Origin: Pseudogracilibacillus sp037892545
GTDB taxonomy: Bacteria > Bacillota > Bacilli > Bacillales > Amphibacillaceae
Length of the DNA: 40,221 bases
Reading direction: 5' to 3'
NCBI RefSeq assembly: GCF_037892545.1
Contig: NZ_JBBKBG010000024.1
Coordinates: forward strand, 1-40,221
Of this stretch, positions 14,697 to 22,140 are shown one piece after another. A program made the position numbers and the translations under genes. How positions within the stretch are numbered: position 1 is the first letter of the stretch; each line of letters starts with the position of its first letter. The notes beneath the pieces were generated by a model that saw nothing but the letters and a program-made list of their open reading frames with translations, made no database searches and was not told where the DNA came from.

Positions 14697-15515
14697 TTGG
14701 TCATAGTTTTGGCGTTGATTATCGGATTTTTATCTGCTTTTGTTGGAAGTTTAATCGGACTTGGTGGTGGGATTATTTTTGTCCCAGCGATGTTATATTT
14801 GCATGAATTCTCAGCTAGTTTTGCTTGGGCGACTCCACAGACGATCGTTGGGATTTCGTTAATTACGATGGTGTTTACAGGATTGTCATCAACGTTAGCT
14901 TATTATAAATTGCGCCGAGTAGATGTGAAAACAGGAGTATTATTTTTAATCGGGAGTTTGCCTGGGAGTGTATTCGGGGCTTGGTTGAATACGAGATTAG
15001 ATACGGATTCTTTCTCCCTTTATTTCGGTATTTTAATGTTAATTGTTTTTAGTATGATGTTAGTGGATCGAGAGAAATTGTCCAAAAATCGTTCGTTAGA
15101 AATAACAGACCGTACACGCACCTTTACGATTGATGGAGAAACATATCATTATAATGTGAAGCTAGTGCCGGCATTAATTTTATCGTTTGCGGTTGGAATG
15201 CTGTCTGGTTTATTTGGAATTGGTGGGGGAACAATAAGTGTACCAGCGATGATTTTGTTTTTCGGAATTCCAGTTCAAGTGGCGATTGCGACATCGATGT
15301 TCATGATATTTTTTATTAGTTTAATTAGTTCTGTTTCGCATATTGCGCTTGGGCATATCGTTTGGGGATATGTAATCTTTTTTGTTATCGGTTCTTATAT
15401 TGGTGGAACTGTTGGTGCAAAAACGAGCAAATTATTTAAAGGTAAGACATTGGAATGGATGTTGAAAATTGTAATTGTCATTGCGGCGATTCAATTAATC
15501 TGGGAAGGATTGTAA
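14697..15515 (+). CDS. yunE: TauE/SafE-family membrane permease (YunE-like)
   Basis: A 272-aa integral membrane protein with about eight hydrophobic segments in two pseudo-repeated halves. Each half carries the family motif: GLGGGIIFVPAMLYL at about residues 22-36 and GIGGGTISVPAMILF at about 173-187. A hydrophilic loop (about 118-150) joins the halves. The family transports sulfite, sulfonates or other organic anions; the substrate here is unknown. Translation probably starts at TTG 14697, preceded by AAAGGATAAGTGATG; no in-frame ATG is better. It lies 17 bp before yunD on the same strand, the same pairing as in B. subtilis. Confidence 0.85.
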   Translation: MVIVLALIIGFLSAFVGSLIGLGGGIIFVPAMLYLHEFSASFAWATPQTIVGISLITMVFTGLSSTLAYYKLRRVDVKTGVLFLIGSLPGSVFGAWLNTRLDTDSFSLYFGILMLIVFSMMLVDREKLSKNRSLEITDRTRTFTIDGETYHYNVKLVPALILSFAVGMLSGLFGIGGGTISVPAMILFFGIPVQVAIATSMFMIFFISLISSVSHIALGHIVWGYVIFFVIGSYIGGTVGAKTSKLFKGKTLEWMLKIVIVIAAIQLIWEGL

Positions 15516-15532
15516 GAAGGAGCTTACATACG

Positions 15533-16921
15533 ATGAAAGAAACAATTCATATTTTATATACGAATGATTTACATAGTTATTTTGATCATTGGTCAAAGGT
15601 AGCGACGTTTGTGAAAACACGCCGTCATGCCATAGAAGCGCGTGGAGAGTATCATGTGACAGTTGATATCGGGGACCATATGGACCGTGTGCACCCTCTC
15701 ACGGAGGCGACATTAGGGCGGGCAAATGTAAAGTTATTAAATGCACTTTCGTATAATGTTGCGACGCTCGGCAATAATGAAGGCATTACGCTTGCACATG
15801 AAGGGTTATATCATTTATATGATGAAGCGGATTTTCATGTCGTCTGTTCCAATTTGGAGTGTGTTTGGTCACATACGCCGAATTGGTTGGAAATGCATCA
15901 TATGGAAGAGACGCCGTCAGGACTACGGATTGGATTTATCGGTTTAACGGCAAGGTTTAATCCGTATTATCATTTATTAGGCTGGAATGTGACGGAAGTG
16001 TTTCAGGCAGTGGAACGTGAGTTAGATGCGATGCGTGGAAAAGCAGATATTTTTGTATTGTTGTCACATGTCGGTATTTATTTAGATGAACAAATTGCGG
16101 AGAAGTTTTCGGAACTAGATGTCATTATTGGTGGGCATACACATCATTTATTACGAGAGGGAGAGATTGTCGGCGAGACGATATTAACGGCGGCAGGGAA
16201 ACAATGTTATGATGCGGGTGAAGTGACACTCGTGTATGATCATGAAGCTCGGATGGTTGTGGAGAAGAAAGCGCAAGCGGTGCCAGTGGAAGATTTGCCA
16301 CGTGATCTAGAAACCGAGGAATTATTGGAAAAATTAAACCTCGATGCGAGAGAGGTTTTGGATGAAGTGCTATGTACGTTAGATACACCGATTAAGACGA
16401 ATTGGTTTAAAGCAACCCCGTTTATGCGTAAGTTTACTGAACAGTTGCGGTTATGGACAGATGCCGATATTGGCATGTTGAATGCAGGATTATTAGTAGA
16501 ATCGTTTGAAGCTGGACCTGTTACGTATGGGGATGTCCATCGGATTTGTCCACATCCGATTAATCCTGTTGTCGTACCGCTAACGGGAGAGCAAGTGATA
16601 CATGTAGTAGAAAGTGCTCTATCGAAAGAGTTAGTCGGATTGAAATTACGTGGATTTGGCTTCCGTGGCGAGGTTGTTGGTCGCCTCGTGTTCGCAAATT
16701 TACATGTACAAACGTATTTTGATCAGGATGGGGTTGAATGTGTAGGTGAAGTGCTGTTTGATGGAGCGCCACTCGATCCGGAGCGGACATATCGCTTGGC
16801 AACAGGGGATATGTTTTCATTCGGTCGCCTCATGCCAGAAATTGCGAATGCAAAGGAGAAGCAATTGTTTTTACCTGAGTTCGTCCGAAAAATTTTAGTG
16901 CATACATTGATGGATTGGTAA
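15533..16921 (+). CDS. yunD: YunD-like metallophosphatase/5'-nucleotidase
   Basis: A 462-aa cytoplasmic two-domain enzyme. Phosphoesterase motifs are TNDLHSYFDHW (residues 10-20), VDIGDHMDR, ATLGNNEGITLAHEG (GNNE instead of GNHE, as in YunD), LLSHVGI and GGHTHHLL. The C-terminal 5'-nucleotidase domain contains MLNAGLLVESFEAGPVTYGDVHRICPHP. ATG 15533 has AAGAAGGAG upstream and starts 17 bp after yunE, so the two are an operon. It is a paralogue of the gene at 11560 but has different residues in the metal loop. The expected role is hydrolysis of a nucleotide or nucleotide-sugar; the specific substrate is unknown. Confidence 0.88.
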   Translation: MKETIHILYTNDLHSYFDHWSKVATFVKTRRHAIEARGEYHVTVDIGDHMDRVHPLTEATLGRANVKLLNALSYNVATLGNNEGITLAHEGLYHLYDEADFHVVCSNLECVWSHTPNWLEMHHMEETPSGLRIGFIGLTARFNPYYHLLGWNVTEVFQAVERELDAMRGKADIFVLLSHVGIYLDEQIAEKFSELDVIIGGHTHHLLREGEIVGETILTAAGKQCYDAGEVTLVYDHEARMVVEKKAQAVPVEDLPRDLETEELLEKLNLDAREVLDEVLCTLDTPIKTNWFKATPFMRKFTEQLRLWTDADIGMLNAGLLVESFEAGPVTYGDVHRICPHPINPVVVPLTGEQVIHVVESALSKELVGLKLRGFGFRGEVVGRLVFANLHVQTYFDQDGVECVGEVLFDGAPLDPERTYRLATGDMFSFGRLMPEIANAKEKQLFLPEFVRKILVHTLMDW

Positions 16922-16922
16922 G

Positions 16923-16968
16923 CGGTAGGAGCTTGTCCCTAGGGCAAGCAACTACCGTTTTCTTTTTT
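16923..16968 (+). terminator. Terminator of the yunE-yunD operon
   Basis: CGGTAG and GCTTG-type arms pair with CAAGC and CTACCG, with two small internal bulges, followed by TTTTCTTTTTTT. It lies directly after the stop codon and immediately before the 21-bp array. Confidence 0.88.
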
Positions 16969-16971
16969 TGT

Positions 16972-17487
16972 AAGAAAGCCGTGTGCGGTTGTAAGAAAGT
17001 CGTGTGCGGTTGCAAAAATATCGGGTGGAGTTGCAAGAATATCGTGCGAAGTTGCAAGAATATCGTGTGAAGTTGCAAGAATACTGGGTGTAGTTGCAAG
17101 AATGTCGGACGAAGTTGCAAGAATATTGGGTGGAGTTGCAAGAATATCGTGTGAAGTTGCAAGAATATTGGGTGTAGTTGCAAGAATACTGGGCGAAGTT
17201 GCAAGAATGTCGTTCGAAGTTGCAAGAATGTCGGGTGAGGTTGCAAGAATGCTGGGTGGAGTTGCAAGAATATCGAGTAAAGTTGCAAGAATATTGGGTG
17301 GAGTTGCAAGAATCCGGGGTGAAGTTGCAAGAATATTGATCGAAGTTGCAAGAATACTGGGCAAAGTTGCAAGAATATCGGTCAAAGTTGCAAGAATATC
17401 AGTTGAAGTTGCAAGAATACAGTTCGAAGTTGCAAGAATATCGTGTGAAGTTGCAAGAATCCAGCCCCTAGTTGCAAGATTCCAGGT
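16972..17487. repeat. 21-bp tandem repeat array B, about 25 units
   Basis: The unit GTTGCAAGAATATCGTGTGAA and variants run without interruption; I count 24 GTTG(C/T)AA cores plus one degenerate leading unit. The invariant part is TTGCAAGAAT, with a TTGCAA palindrome; the last 8-10 bases vary. The period is two turns of B-DNA. Because 21 is a multiple of 3, frames on both strands stay open for 140-183 codons; they lack ribosome sites and I do not call them genes. The array sits between the yunD terminator and yunB. Confidence 0.95.
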
Positions 17488-17564
17488 CATTCACTTATTC
17501 CATTCCAAGGAAAACATAGTATAAAACACGATGTTTGTTCATATAAATGAATCGAGGTGGTGCA

Positions 17565-18317
17565 ATGCGGAGACACCAGTTTTATATGACACGGAAACAT
17601 GTATTTTACTTGGCACTCATTCTATTTTTTGCGACAGTTTTGACGATGTTAATTCTTATCGATCGAAAAATTCGACCAGTATTAATGGATATTGCGGAAT
17701 TAAAAACGATTGAATTTGCAACACGAACGATTAATTCTGCTGTTAAATCAACAGAAAATATAACATTTGATGATTTAATTGATGTTCAGTTTGATCAAAA
17801 TGGCAATGTCGCCACACTCGGATGGAACTCGGAAGCGGTGAATAGGGCATTACGGTCGGCGACAGAGCGAGCAGAATATTTTTTATATGGGATGAATAAA
17901 GGAGAACAGCTTGATTTAGATGATCCCAATATGAAGCCGATTGAATTTGGGAATACGGTAGGAGATTTGGCAGCTAAAGATCCGACAGTCGTTGAAATTC
18001 CTATCGGGCAGGCGACAGGGAATACGATTCTTGCTAACTTAGGACCGAAAATTCCTGTTCACTTTGAAATTGTCGGAAGTTTAAGGTCGGATGTCGTTCA
18101 TGAAGTGAAGGAATTTGGTGTCAATGCGGCACTTGTTGAAATTTTTATTCCTGTCGATGTGTCTATTCAAATTGTGATTCCGTTTTCGACACAGACTGCA
18201 GAAGTGAGCACACGTGTATTTATTGACTCGCGCGTGATTATGGGAGATGTTCCGGAATTTTATAATGCAGGTGGAGAGGAAGGACCGAGTATTTCGGTGC
18301 CGAAGAAAAAGGAATAA
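17565..18317 (+). CDS. yunB: Sporulation protein YunB
   Basis: A 250-aa protein with an N-terminal transmembrane anchor (about residues 13-34, HVFYLALILFFATVLTMLILI) and a large extracytoplasmic domain. Blocks such as EFATRTINSAVKS, DDLIDVQFDQNGNVATLGWNSEAVNR, VVEIPIGQATGNTILANLGPKIPVHFEIVGSLRSDV and EFGVNAALVEIFIPVDVSIQIVIPF match what I recall of B. subtilis YunB, a mother-cell protein needed for efficient sporulation. ATG 17565 is preferred over ATG 17547 because GAGGTGG lies six bases upstream. It is a single gene, and good evidence that the organism sporulates. Confidence 0.88.
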   Translation: MRRHQFYMTRKHVFYLALILFFATVLTMLILIDRKIRPVLMDIAELKTIEFATRTINSAVKSTENITFDDLIDVQFDQNGNVATLGWNSEAVNRALRSATERAEYFLYGMNKGEQLDLDDPNMKPIEFGNTVGDLAAKDPTVVEIPIGQATGNTILANLGPKIPVHFEIVGSLRSDVVHEVKEFGVNAALVEIFIPVDVSIQIVIPFSTQTAEVSTRVFIDSRVIMGDVPEFYNAGGEEGPSISVPKKKE

Positions 18318-18505
18318 TATCTGATGAGATCATGGAGGGGCGTGCATTGTTGCAATAAAACGAAAAATACGCACCCTCTTTCGACTCAATATCAACAAAA
18401 CGTTTCAACAAAATTCATATTTAGACAAAATGTGCAAACCCTTATAGGAGAAGGAGCGCTGGGCGTTTCTTGTCATCTCATGAACTATAGCGCTTCCAAT
18501 TCGTT

Positions 18506-18534
18506 TTGACATTATTTTCGAGCGTTGCTATAAT
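18506..18534 (+). promoter_or_regulatory. Perfect sigma-A consensus promoter of the NSS transporter
   Basis: TTGACA (18506-18511), a 17-bp spacer and TATAAT (18529-18534) match the vegetative consensus at every position. The transcript leader before ATG 18616 would be about 75 bases. The gap 18318-18505 shows no gene. Confidence 0.85.
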
Positions 18535-18615
18535 AATGGAAATCAGATAATTCTATCATTTTATGACACTCTGGTTATAATTGTTAGAAAATTCCAACTA
18601 AGAGGAGGGTGTTTT

Positions 18616-20136
18616 ATGGAAGAACGTTCACAATGGGGGACGAGAGCCGGGTTTATTATGGCTGCAATTGGATCTGCAGTAGGTCTAGGTAATATTTGGC
18701 GATTTCCAGCTGTAGCGTATGAAAACGGTGGAGGGGCTTTCTTTATCCCATATTTATTCGCGTTACTGACGGCGGGAATTCCGATTTTAATTATGGAATT
18801 TACGATGGGGCATAAATATCGTGGTGCAGCACCGCTTACGTATCGTAGAATGAATAAAAAAGCAGAAGGAGTAGGTTGGTGGGCTGTTATGGTTGCCTTC
18901 GTTATTGCGACATATTATTCCGTTATTATCGCATGGGCAATTTCATACACGATTTTCTCATTTAACTTAAAATGGGGAGATGATCCCACAACATTTTTAG
19001 TCAGTGATTATTTACAAGTAGCAGAGCCAGGAACATTTGGAGGGTTAGTACCGGGGGTTGCAATTCCGCTCGTTGTCGTTTGGGCAATCGTATTATTCAT
19101 TTTATTTTTAGGTGTAAAACGAGGATTAGAAATTGCAAACAGAATTATGATCCCGACATTAGTCATTGTGTTCTTAATTATCGTTTTTAGAGCGATTACA
19201 TTACCTGGAGCATTAGACGGACTGGATGCGTTCTTCAAACCTGACTTCTCACAAATTTTATCTGGGGAAGTATGGGTGGCAGCATATGGGCAAATTTTCT
19301 TCAGTTTATCCATTGCATTTGCGATTATGATTACGTACTCGAGTTATTTACCAAAAAAGTCTGATATTACGAATAACGCATTTATTACAGGGTTTAGTAA
19401 CTCAGGTTTCGAATTACTTGCGGGGATTGGAGTGTTCTCCGTATTAGGGTTTATGGCGGCGCAACAAGGAGTCGCTGTAGATGAAGTAGTAGAAGGTGGA
19501 GTAGGGCTTGCCTTCATGGTATTCCCAGCCATCATTAACGAATTTCCAGCATTCAATGAATTTTTTGGGGTATTATTTTTCCTATCCCTCGTGTTAGCTG
19601 GATTCACATCCCTATTATCGATTTGTGAAACGTATATTGCTGGGTTACAAGATAAATTCGGTTTATCCCGTGCAAAAGCTGTACTGTTTGGTGGGGGAGC
19701 ATCGGCGCTTATCGCATTTATTTATGCTACACGTGGTGGATTAAACTTCTTAGATGCAGCCGACTATTTCATTAACCAATTTGGTGTGGCGGTACTTGGA
19801 CTAGTAGAAGTTGTTTTAGTGGCATGGGTTTTCCGTAAACTAAAAACATTCAAAGATCATGCAAATGAAGTTTCTGACATTCAACTTGGGAACTGGTGGA
19901 CGATTAGTTTAGGTGTCATTACGCCAATCGTATTAGGTTATATGTTATTCGATTTATTTAGAACGAACTTACTAAGGCTCTTCCCGACAGATAACGGTAA
20001 CTATGAAGGATACCCAGATTTCTTCATTAATTACAGCGGATGGGCGGTCGCCATTGGAGCGCTCGTTATCGGTATCATTATCGGATTATTGCCGTGGAAG
20101 AAGAATCCTGAAGAAGGTGATTATGATGACCGCTAG
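18616..20136 (+). CDS. NSS-family sodium-dependent amino-acid transporter (MetP/YhdH-like)
   Basis: A 506-aa symporter of the neurotransmitter:sodium symporter family with about 12 membrane helices. TM1 carries the hallmark GTRAGFIMAAIGSAVGLGNIWRFPAVAYENGGGAF (about residues 8-42), whose unwound part forms the Na+ and substrate site. TM3 has YYSVIIAW, and TM6 FFSLSIAFAIMITYSSY. The protein ends with a short acidic tail. ATG 18616 follows AGAGGAGGG. A MetS-like small subunit gene overlaps its 3' end, as in the corynebacterial MetPS methionine/alanine importer, so this is probably an amino-acid importer with an accessory subunit. Substrate is inferred. Confidence 0.9.
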   Translation: MEERSQWGTRAGFIMAAIGSAVGLGNIWRFPAVAYENGGGAFFIPYLFALLTAGIPILIMEFTMGHKYRGAAPLTYRRMNKKAEGVGWWAVMVAFVIATYYSVIIAWAISYTIFSFNLKWGDDPTTFLVSDYLQVAEPGTFGGLVPGVAIPLVVVWAIVLFILFLGVKRGLEIANRIMIPTLVIVFLIIVFRAITLPGALDGLDAFFKPDFSQILSGEVWVAAYGQIFFSLSIAFAIMITYSSYLPKKSDITNNAFITGFSNSGFELLAGIGVFSVLGFMAAQQGVAVDEVVEGGVGLAFMVFPAIINEFPAFNEFFGVLFFLSLVLAGFTSLLSICETYIAGLQDKFGLSRAKAVLFGGGASALIAFIYATRGGLNFLDAADYFINQFGVAVLGLVEVVLVAWVFRKLKTFKDHANEVSDIQLGNWWTISLGVITPIVLGYMLFDLFRTNLLRLFPTDNGNYEGYPDFFINYSGWAVAIGALVIGIIIGLLPWKKNPEEGDYDDR

Positions 20137-20236
20137 TTCAATAATAATGATGGTAATTGGAATTGTCATTATATGGGGTGGGCTCGTTGCAAGTATCGTA
20201 AATGCAGTGAGCAAAGCCCGTAGCAATAAAAATTAA
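20126..20236 (+). CDS. MetS-family NSS transporter small subunit
   Basis: A 36-aa peptide with one transmembrane segment (SSIIMMVIGIVIIWGGLVAS) and a short basic C-terminus (NAVSKARSNKN). This matches the MetS pattern of a tiny membrane subunit required by MetP-type transporters. AAGGTGAT lies just upstream; ATG 20123 is an equally possible start. The start overlaps the last codons of the transporter gene, so translation is probably coupled. A terminator follows. Confidence 0.85.
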   Translation: MTASSIIMMVIGIVIIWGGLVASIVNAVSKARSNKN

Positions 20237-20246
20237 AAAGGCTAAT

Positions 20247-20289
20247 AAAACCTGGAAATGAGTGGAACAAACTCGTTTTCAGGTTTTTA
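20247..20289 (+). terminator. Terminator of the transporter operon
   Basis: AAACCTG and AAA-GAGT arms pair with ACTC-TTT and CAGGTTT, followed by T residues. It begins 11 bp after the small-subunit stop. Confidence 0.8.
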
Positions 20290-20308
20290 TATGGATGCAT
20301 AGATGCCA

Positions 20309-21253
20309 TTATTCCATCCTTTCCCAACGTTGCAAATATGGAAATGGATCAAAGGCCCATTCATTTTTTCCGTTATATTGGTACATGCCATAGTGTAAAT
20401 GTGGTGGAAATTTTCCCGATGTACCAGGCGGACCATATCCGGTAGCACCGACCGTTCCGATTATGTCTCCGGGTTTGACAATTTTTCCAATTTCAATGGT
20501 CTCTTCATAATCTTGTAAATGTGCATAATAGTGATATATATTGTAAATATCGCGAATACCGACACGCCAGCCACCATATAAGTTCCAACCTTTTAATTCG
20601 ACTACACCATATGTCGTCGATTTTACAGGGGTCCCGTAGTGCGCGAAAATATCTGTCCCTTCATGGATACGATTCCCACCGAAACCACGGCCGGCTCCCC
20701 AAGAACTTTTATAATTATAAATGTACTTCGTGTCGACTGGGAAGGAACGGTCTGTTAAAATCGTTGTTTTAAAATGTTGAAACACTTTTACATTGTTTAT
20801 AATCGTTTTGACGGTTAAATCTTTTTGGTAATATTCCCACAGGGCGATTTTGATATCTTCTTCTGTAAACCCGTCTTTCGTTATATAAGAAGCCATTGTG
20901 TATAGGACATCTTCTGGATCATTTGGATCTGCGAGACCATCGCCGTTTCCGTCCATACCGATTCCATTTGAGGCGCGAATGATGGCTGCATTTTTTTCAT
21001 GTAGATTGCCGATGCCATACCATTTGACAGGCTCGAATGTGATGGAAACGAGCGGTTCTTCTTCATACGACTGTTTATTCCGTTCGAATTGGTCGATGGC
21101 GGCGATATAATACCACGGTACATTCGAGATGGCGGCGGTTTTTTTATAAAGTTGTAATCGTTGTTCATATAGTTTTTGTTGCTCATTGGCATTCGTTCCT
21201 TCTGGAAAAAGGACGATGGCAGTAAGAATGAGGATAAAAATAAGACGAAACAA
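20309..21253 (-). CDS. lytH: L-Ala-D-Glu endopeptidase LytH-like, M23 peptidase
   Basis: A 314-aa secreted protein. Signal peptide at about residues 1-22, then a degenerate lysozyme-like region (about 30-125) with WYYIAAIDQFER and a calcium-loop-like DGNGDGLADPND at 101-112. The M23 (LytM) zinc-peptidase domain is at about 190-300, with His197 and Asp201 in HEGTD and His285-x-His287 in HLHYG. In B. subtilis LytH trims L-Ala-D-Glu in spore cortex peptidoglycan, leaving single L-Ala side chains. The start is TTG 21253, with AGGAG nine bases upstream. It lies close to yunB, as in B. subtilis, which supports the sporulation role. Confidence 0.88.
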   Translation of the reverse strand: MFRLIFILILTAIVLFPEGTNANEQQKLYEQRLQLYKKTAAISNVPWYYIAAIDQFERNKQSYEEEPLVSITFEPVKWYGIGNLHEKNAAIIRASNGIGMDGNGDGLADPNDPEDVLYTMASYITKDGFTEEDIKIALWEYYQKDLTVKTIINNVKVFQHFKTTILTDRSFPVDTKYIYNYKSSWGAGRGFGGNRIHEGTDIFAHYGTPVKSTTYGVVELKGWNLYGGWRVGIRDIYNIYHYYAHLQDYEETIEIGKIVKPGDIIGTVGATGYGPPGTSGKFPPHLHYGMYQYNGKNEWAFDPFPYLQRWERME

Positions 21254-21365
21254 TGGAATGCGCTCCTTTTTATTCTTGTTTTTCTAACTTTTATGGTACT
21301 CTTTATATATTGTGAAGACTTTTTTATTTCATACATAATTTGTTATATAGATGAGGTGATCCCAA

Positions 21366-21641
21366 ATGATTGAACTTAATGGTAAGAAATATGAAGTAAT
21401 GGAGAACGTTCGTGAAGGATTTGATGAAGGAGCGATCGCAGAAAGATATACAGATGTGTTGAAGAAGTATGATTATATCGTTGGAGATTGGGGTTACAGC
21501 CAGCTCCGTTTAAAGGGATTTTATGATACGGAGCGTTCAAAGGCAACATATGATTCACGGATTGATATGGTGGAAGATTATATTTTAGAGTATTGTAATT
21601 TTGGTTGTGCATATTTTATTTTGAAAAAAGTAGATGAATAG
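21366..21641 (+). CDS. yutD: YutD family protein
   Basis: A 91-aa cytosolic protein of the YutD/DUF1027 family, function not established. Characteristic blocks: RYTDVLKKYDYIVGDWGYSQLRLKGFY and EDYILEYCNFGCAYFILKK, with two cysteines in CNFGC. ATG 21366 has GATGAGGTGAT upstream. It is divergent from lytH and ends at a shared bidirectional terminator. Confidence 0.85.
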   Translation: MIELNGKKYEVMENVREGFDEGAIAERYTDVLKKYDYIVGDWGYSQLRLKGFYDTERSKATYDSRIDMVEDYILEYCNFGCAYFILKKVDE

Positions 21642-21681
21642 GGCGAGGGAATGGATTCGTTCCTTTAAACTTACGCTGAAA

Positions 21682-21711
21682 AAGCCACCTAGTGCATTTG
21701 CTAGGTGGCTT
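21682..21711. terminator. Bidirectional terminator between yutD and the DUF3905-like gene
   Basis: Perfect 11-bp stem AAGCCACCTAG (21682-21692) with CTAGGTGGCTT (21701-21711) and an eight-base loop. It ends just before the stop of the convergent gene. Confidence 0.85.
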
Positions 21712-21714
21712 CTC

Positions 21715-22047
21715 TCATTCATCATGCAGCGGATGGGCACCTGGCATTTGTCGTGGTAAATCATCGTGCTGGTCTTTATCCGCATACGTGTACGCACTAA
21801 TGCTACGCTGTCCTTCGCGCCATTTCGTTGATTTTCGTTCGACGGGGGCATCTTTTCGAATCGGGGAGCCGAAAGGGCCATCTGGAAATTCTTCGGGGAT
21901 GACGATATCTTGCATATTTTCCTCGTTGGATAATGGCTCGAAATGATCTAATTCCTCTGTTCGTTCAAACACCGCACCTTTTTCTTCCCGGCGACGTTCA
22001 CGTTCATCCTCACCTGCATCATATACGACTCGTTTCTCTTTGCTCAT
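21715..22047 (-). CDS. DUF3905-like small cytosolic protein
   Basis: A 110-aa highly charged, probably largely unstructured protein. The second half carries a run I associate with DUF3905: IVIPEEFPDGPFGSPI, then TKWREGQRSISAYTYADK, then HDDLPRQMPGAHPLHDE. Function is unknown. ATG 22047 follows a T run directly. Its only plausible ribosome site, AAAAGGA, is inside the 3' arm of the terminator hairpin of the upstream amidase, so its expression may depend on that structure. It is downstream of the amidase on the same strand. Confidence 0.7.
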   Translation of the reverse strand: MSKEKRVVYDAGEDERERRREEKGAVFERTEELDHFEPLSNEENMQDIVIPEEFPDGPFGSPIRKDAPVERKSTKWREGQRSISAYTYADKDQHDDLPRQMPGAHPLHDE

Positions 22048-22096
22048 AAAAAAATCATTCCTTTTATCGAATAGTGTACGAAAAAAGGAATGATTT
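22048..22096 (-). terminator. Terminator of the amidase gene that contains the next gene's ribosome site
   Basis: AAATCATTCCTTTT (22052-22065) and AAAAGGAATGATTT (22083-22096) are perfect 14-base inverted repeats with a 17-base loop. On the minus strand the hairpin is followed by a T run that abuts ATG 22047. The AAAAGGA of the downstream gene is in its second arm. Confidence 0.8.
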
Positions 22097-22140
22097 ATAC
22101 GTATGATAATAAAAAAGATGAAAGCGAATTGCGTTAATTT

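Noticed and set aside
16830..17490. Minus-strand frames of 180 and 183 codons and a plus-strand frame of 140 codons in array B
   Set aside because: All three overlap the same 21-bp repeat, lack Shine-Dalgarno sites and have mutually incompatible repetitive translations.
18324..18509. A 61-codon plus-strand frame between yunB and the NSS transporter
   Set aside because: No convincing ribosome site, and it runs into the consensus -35 of the next gene.
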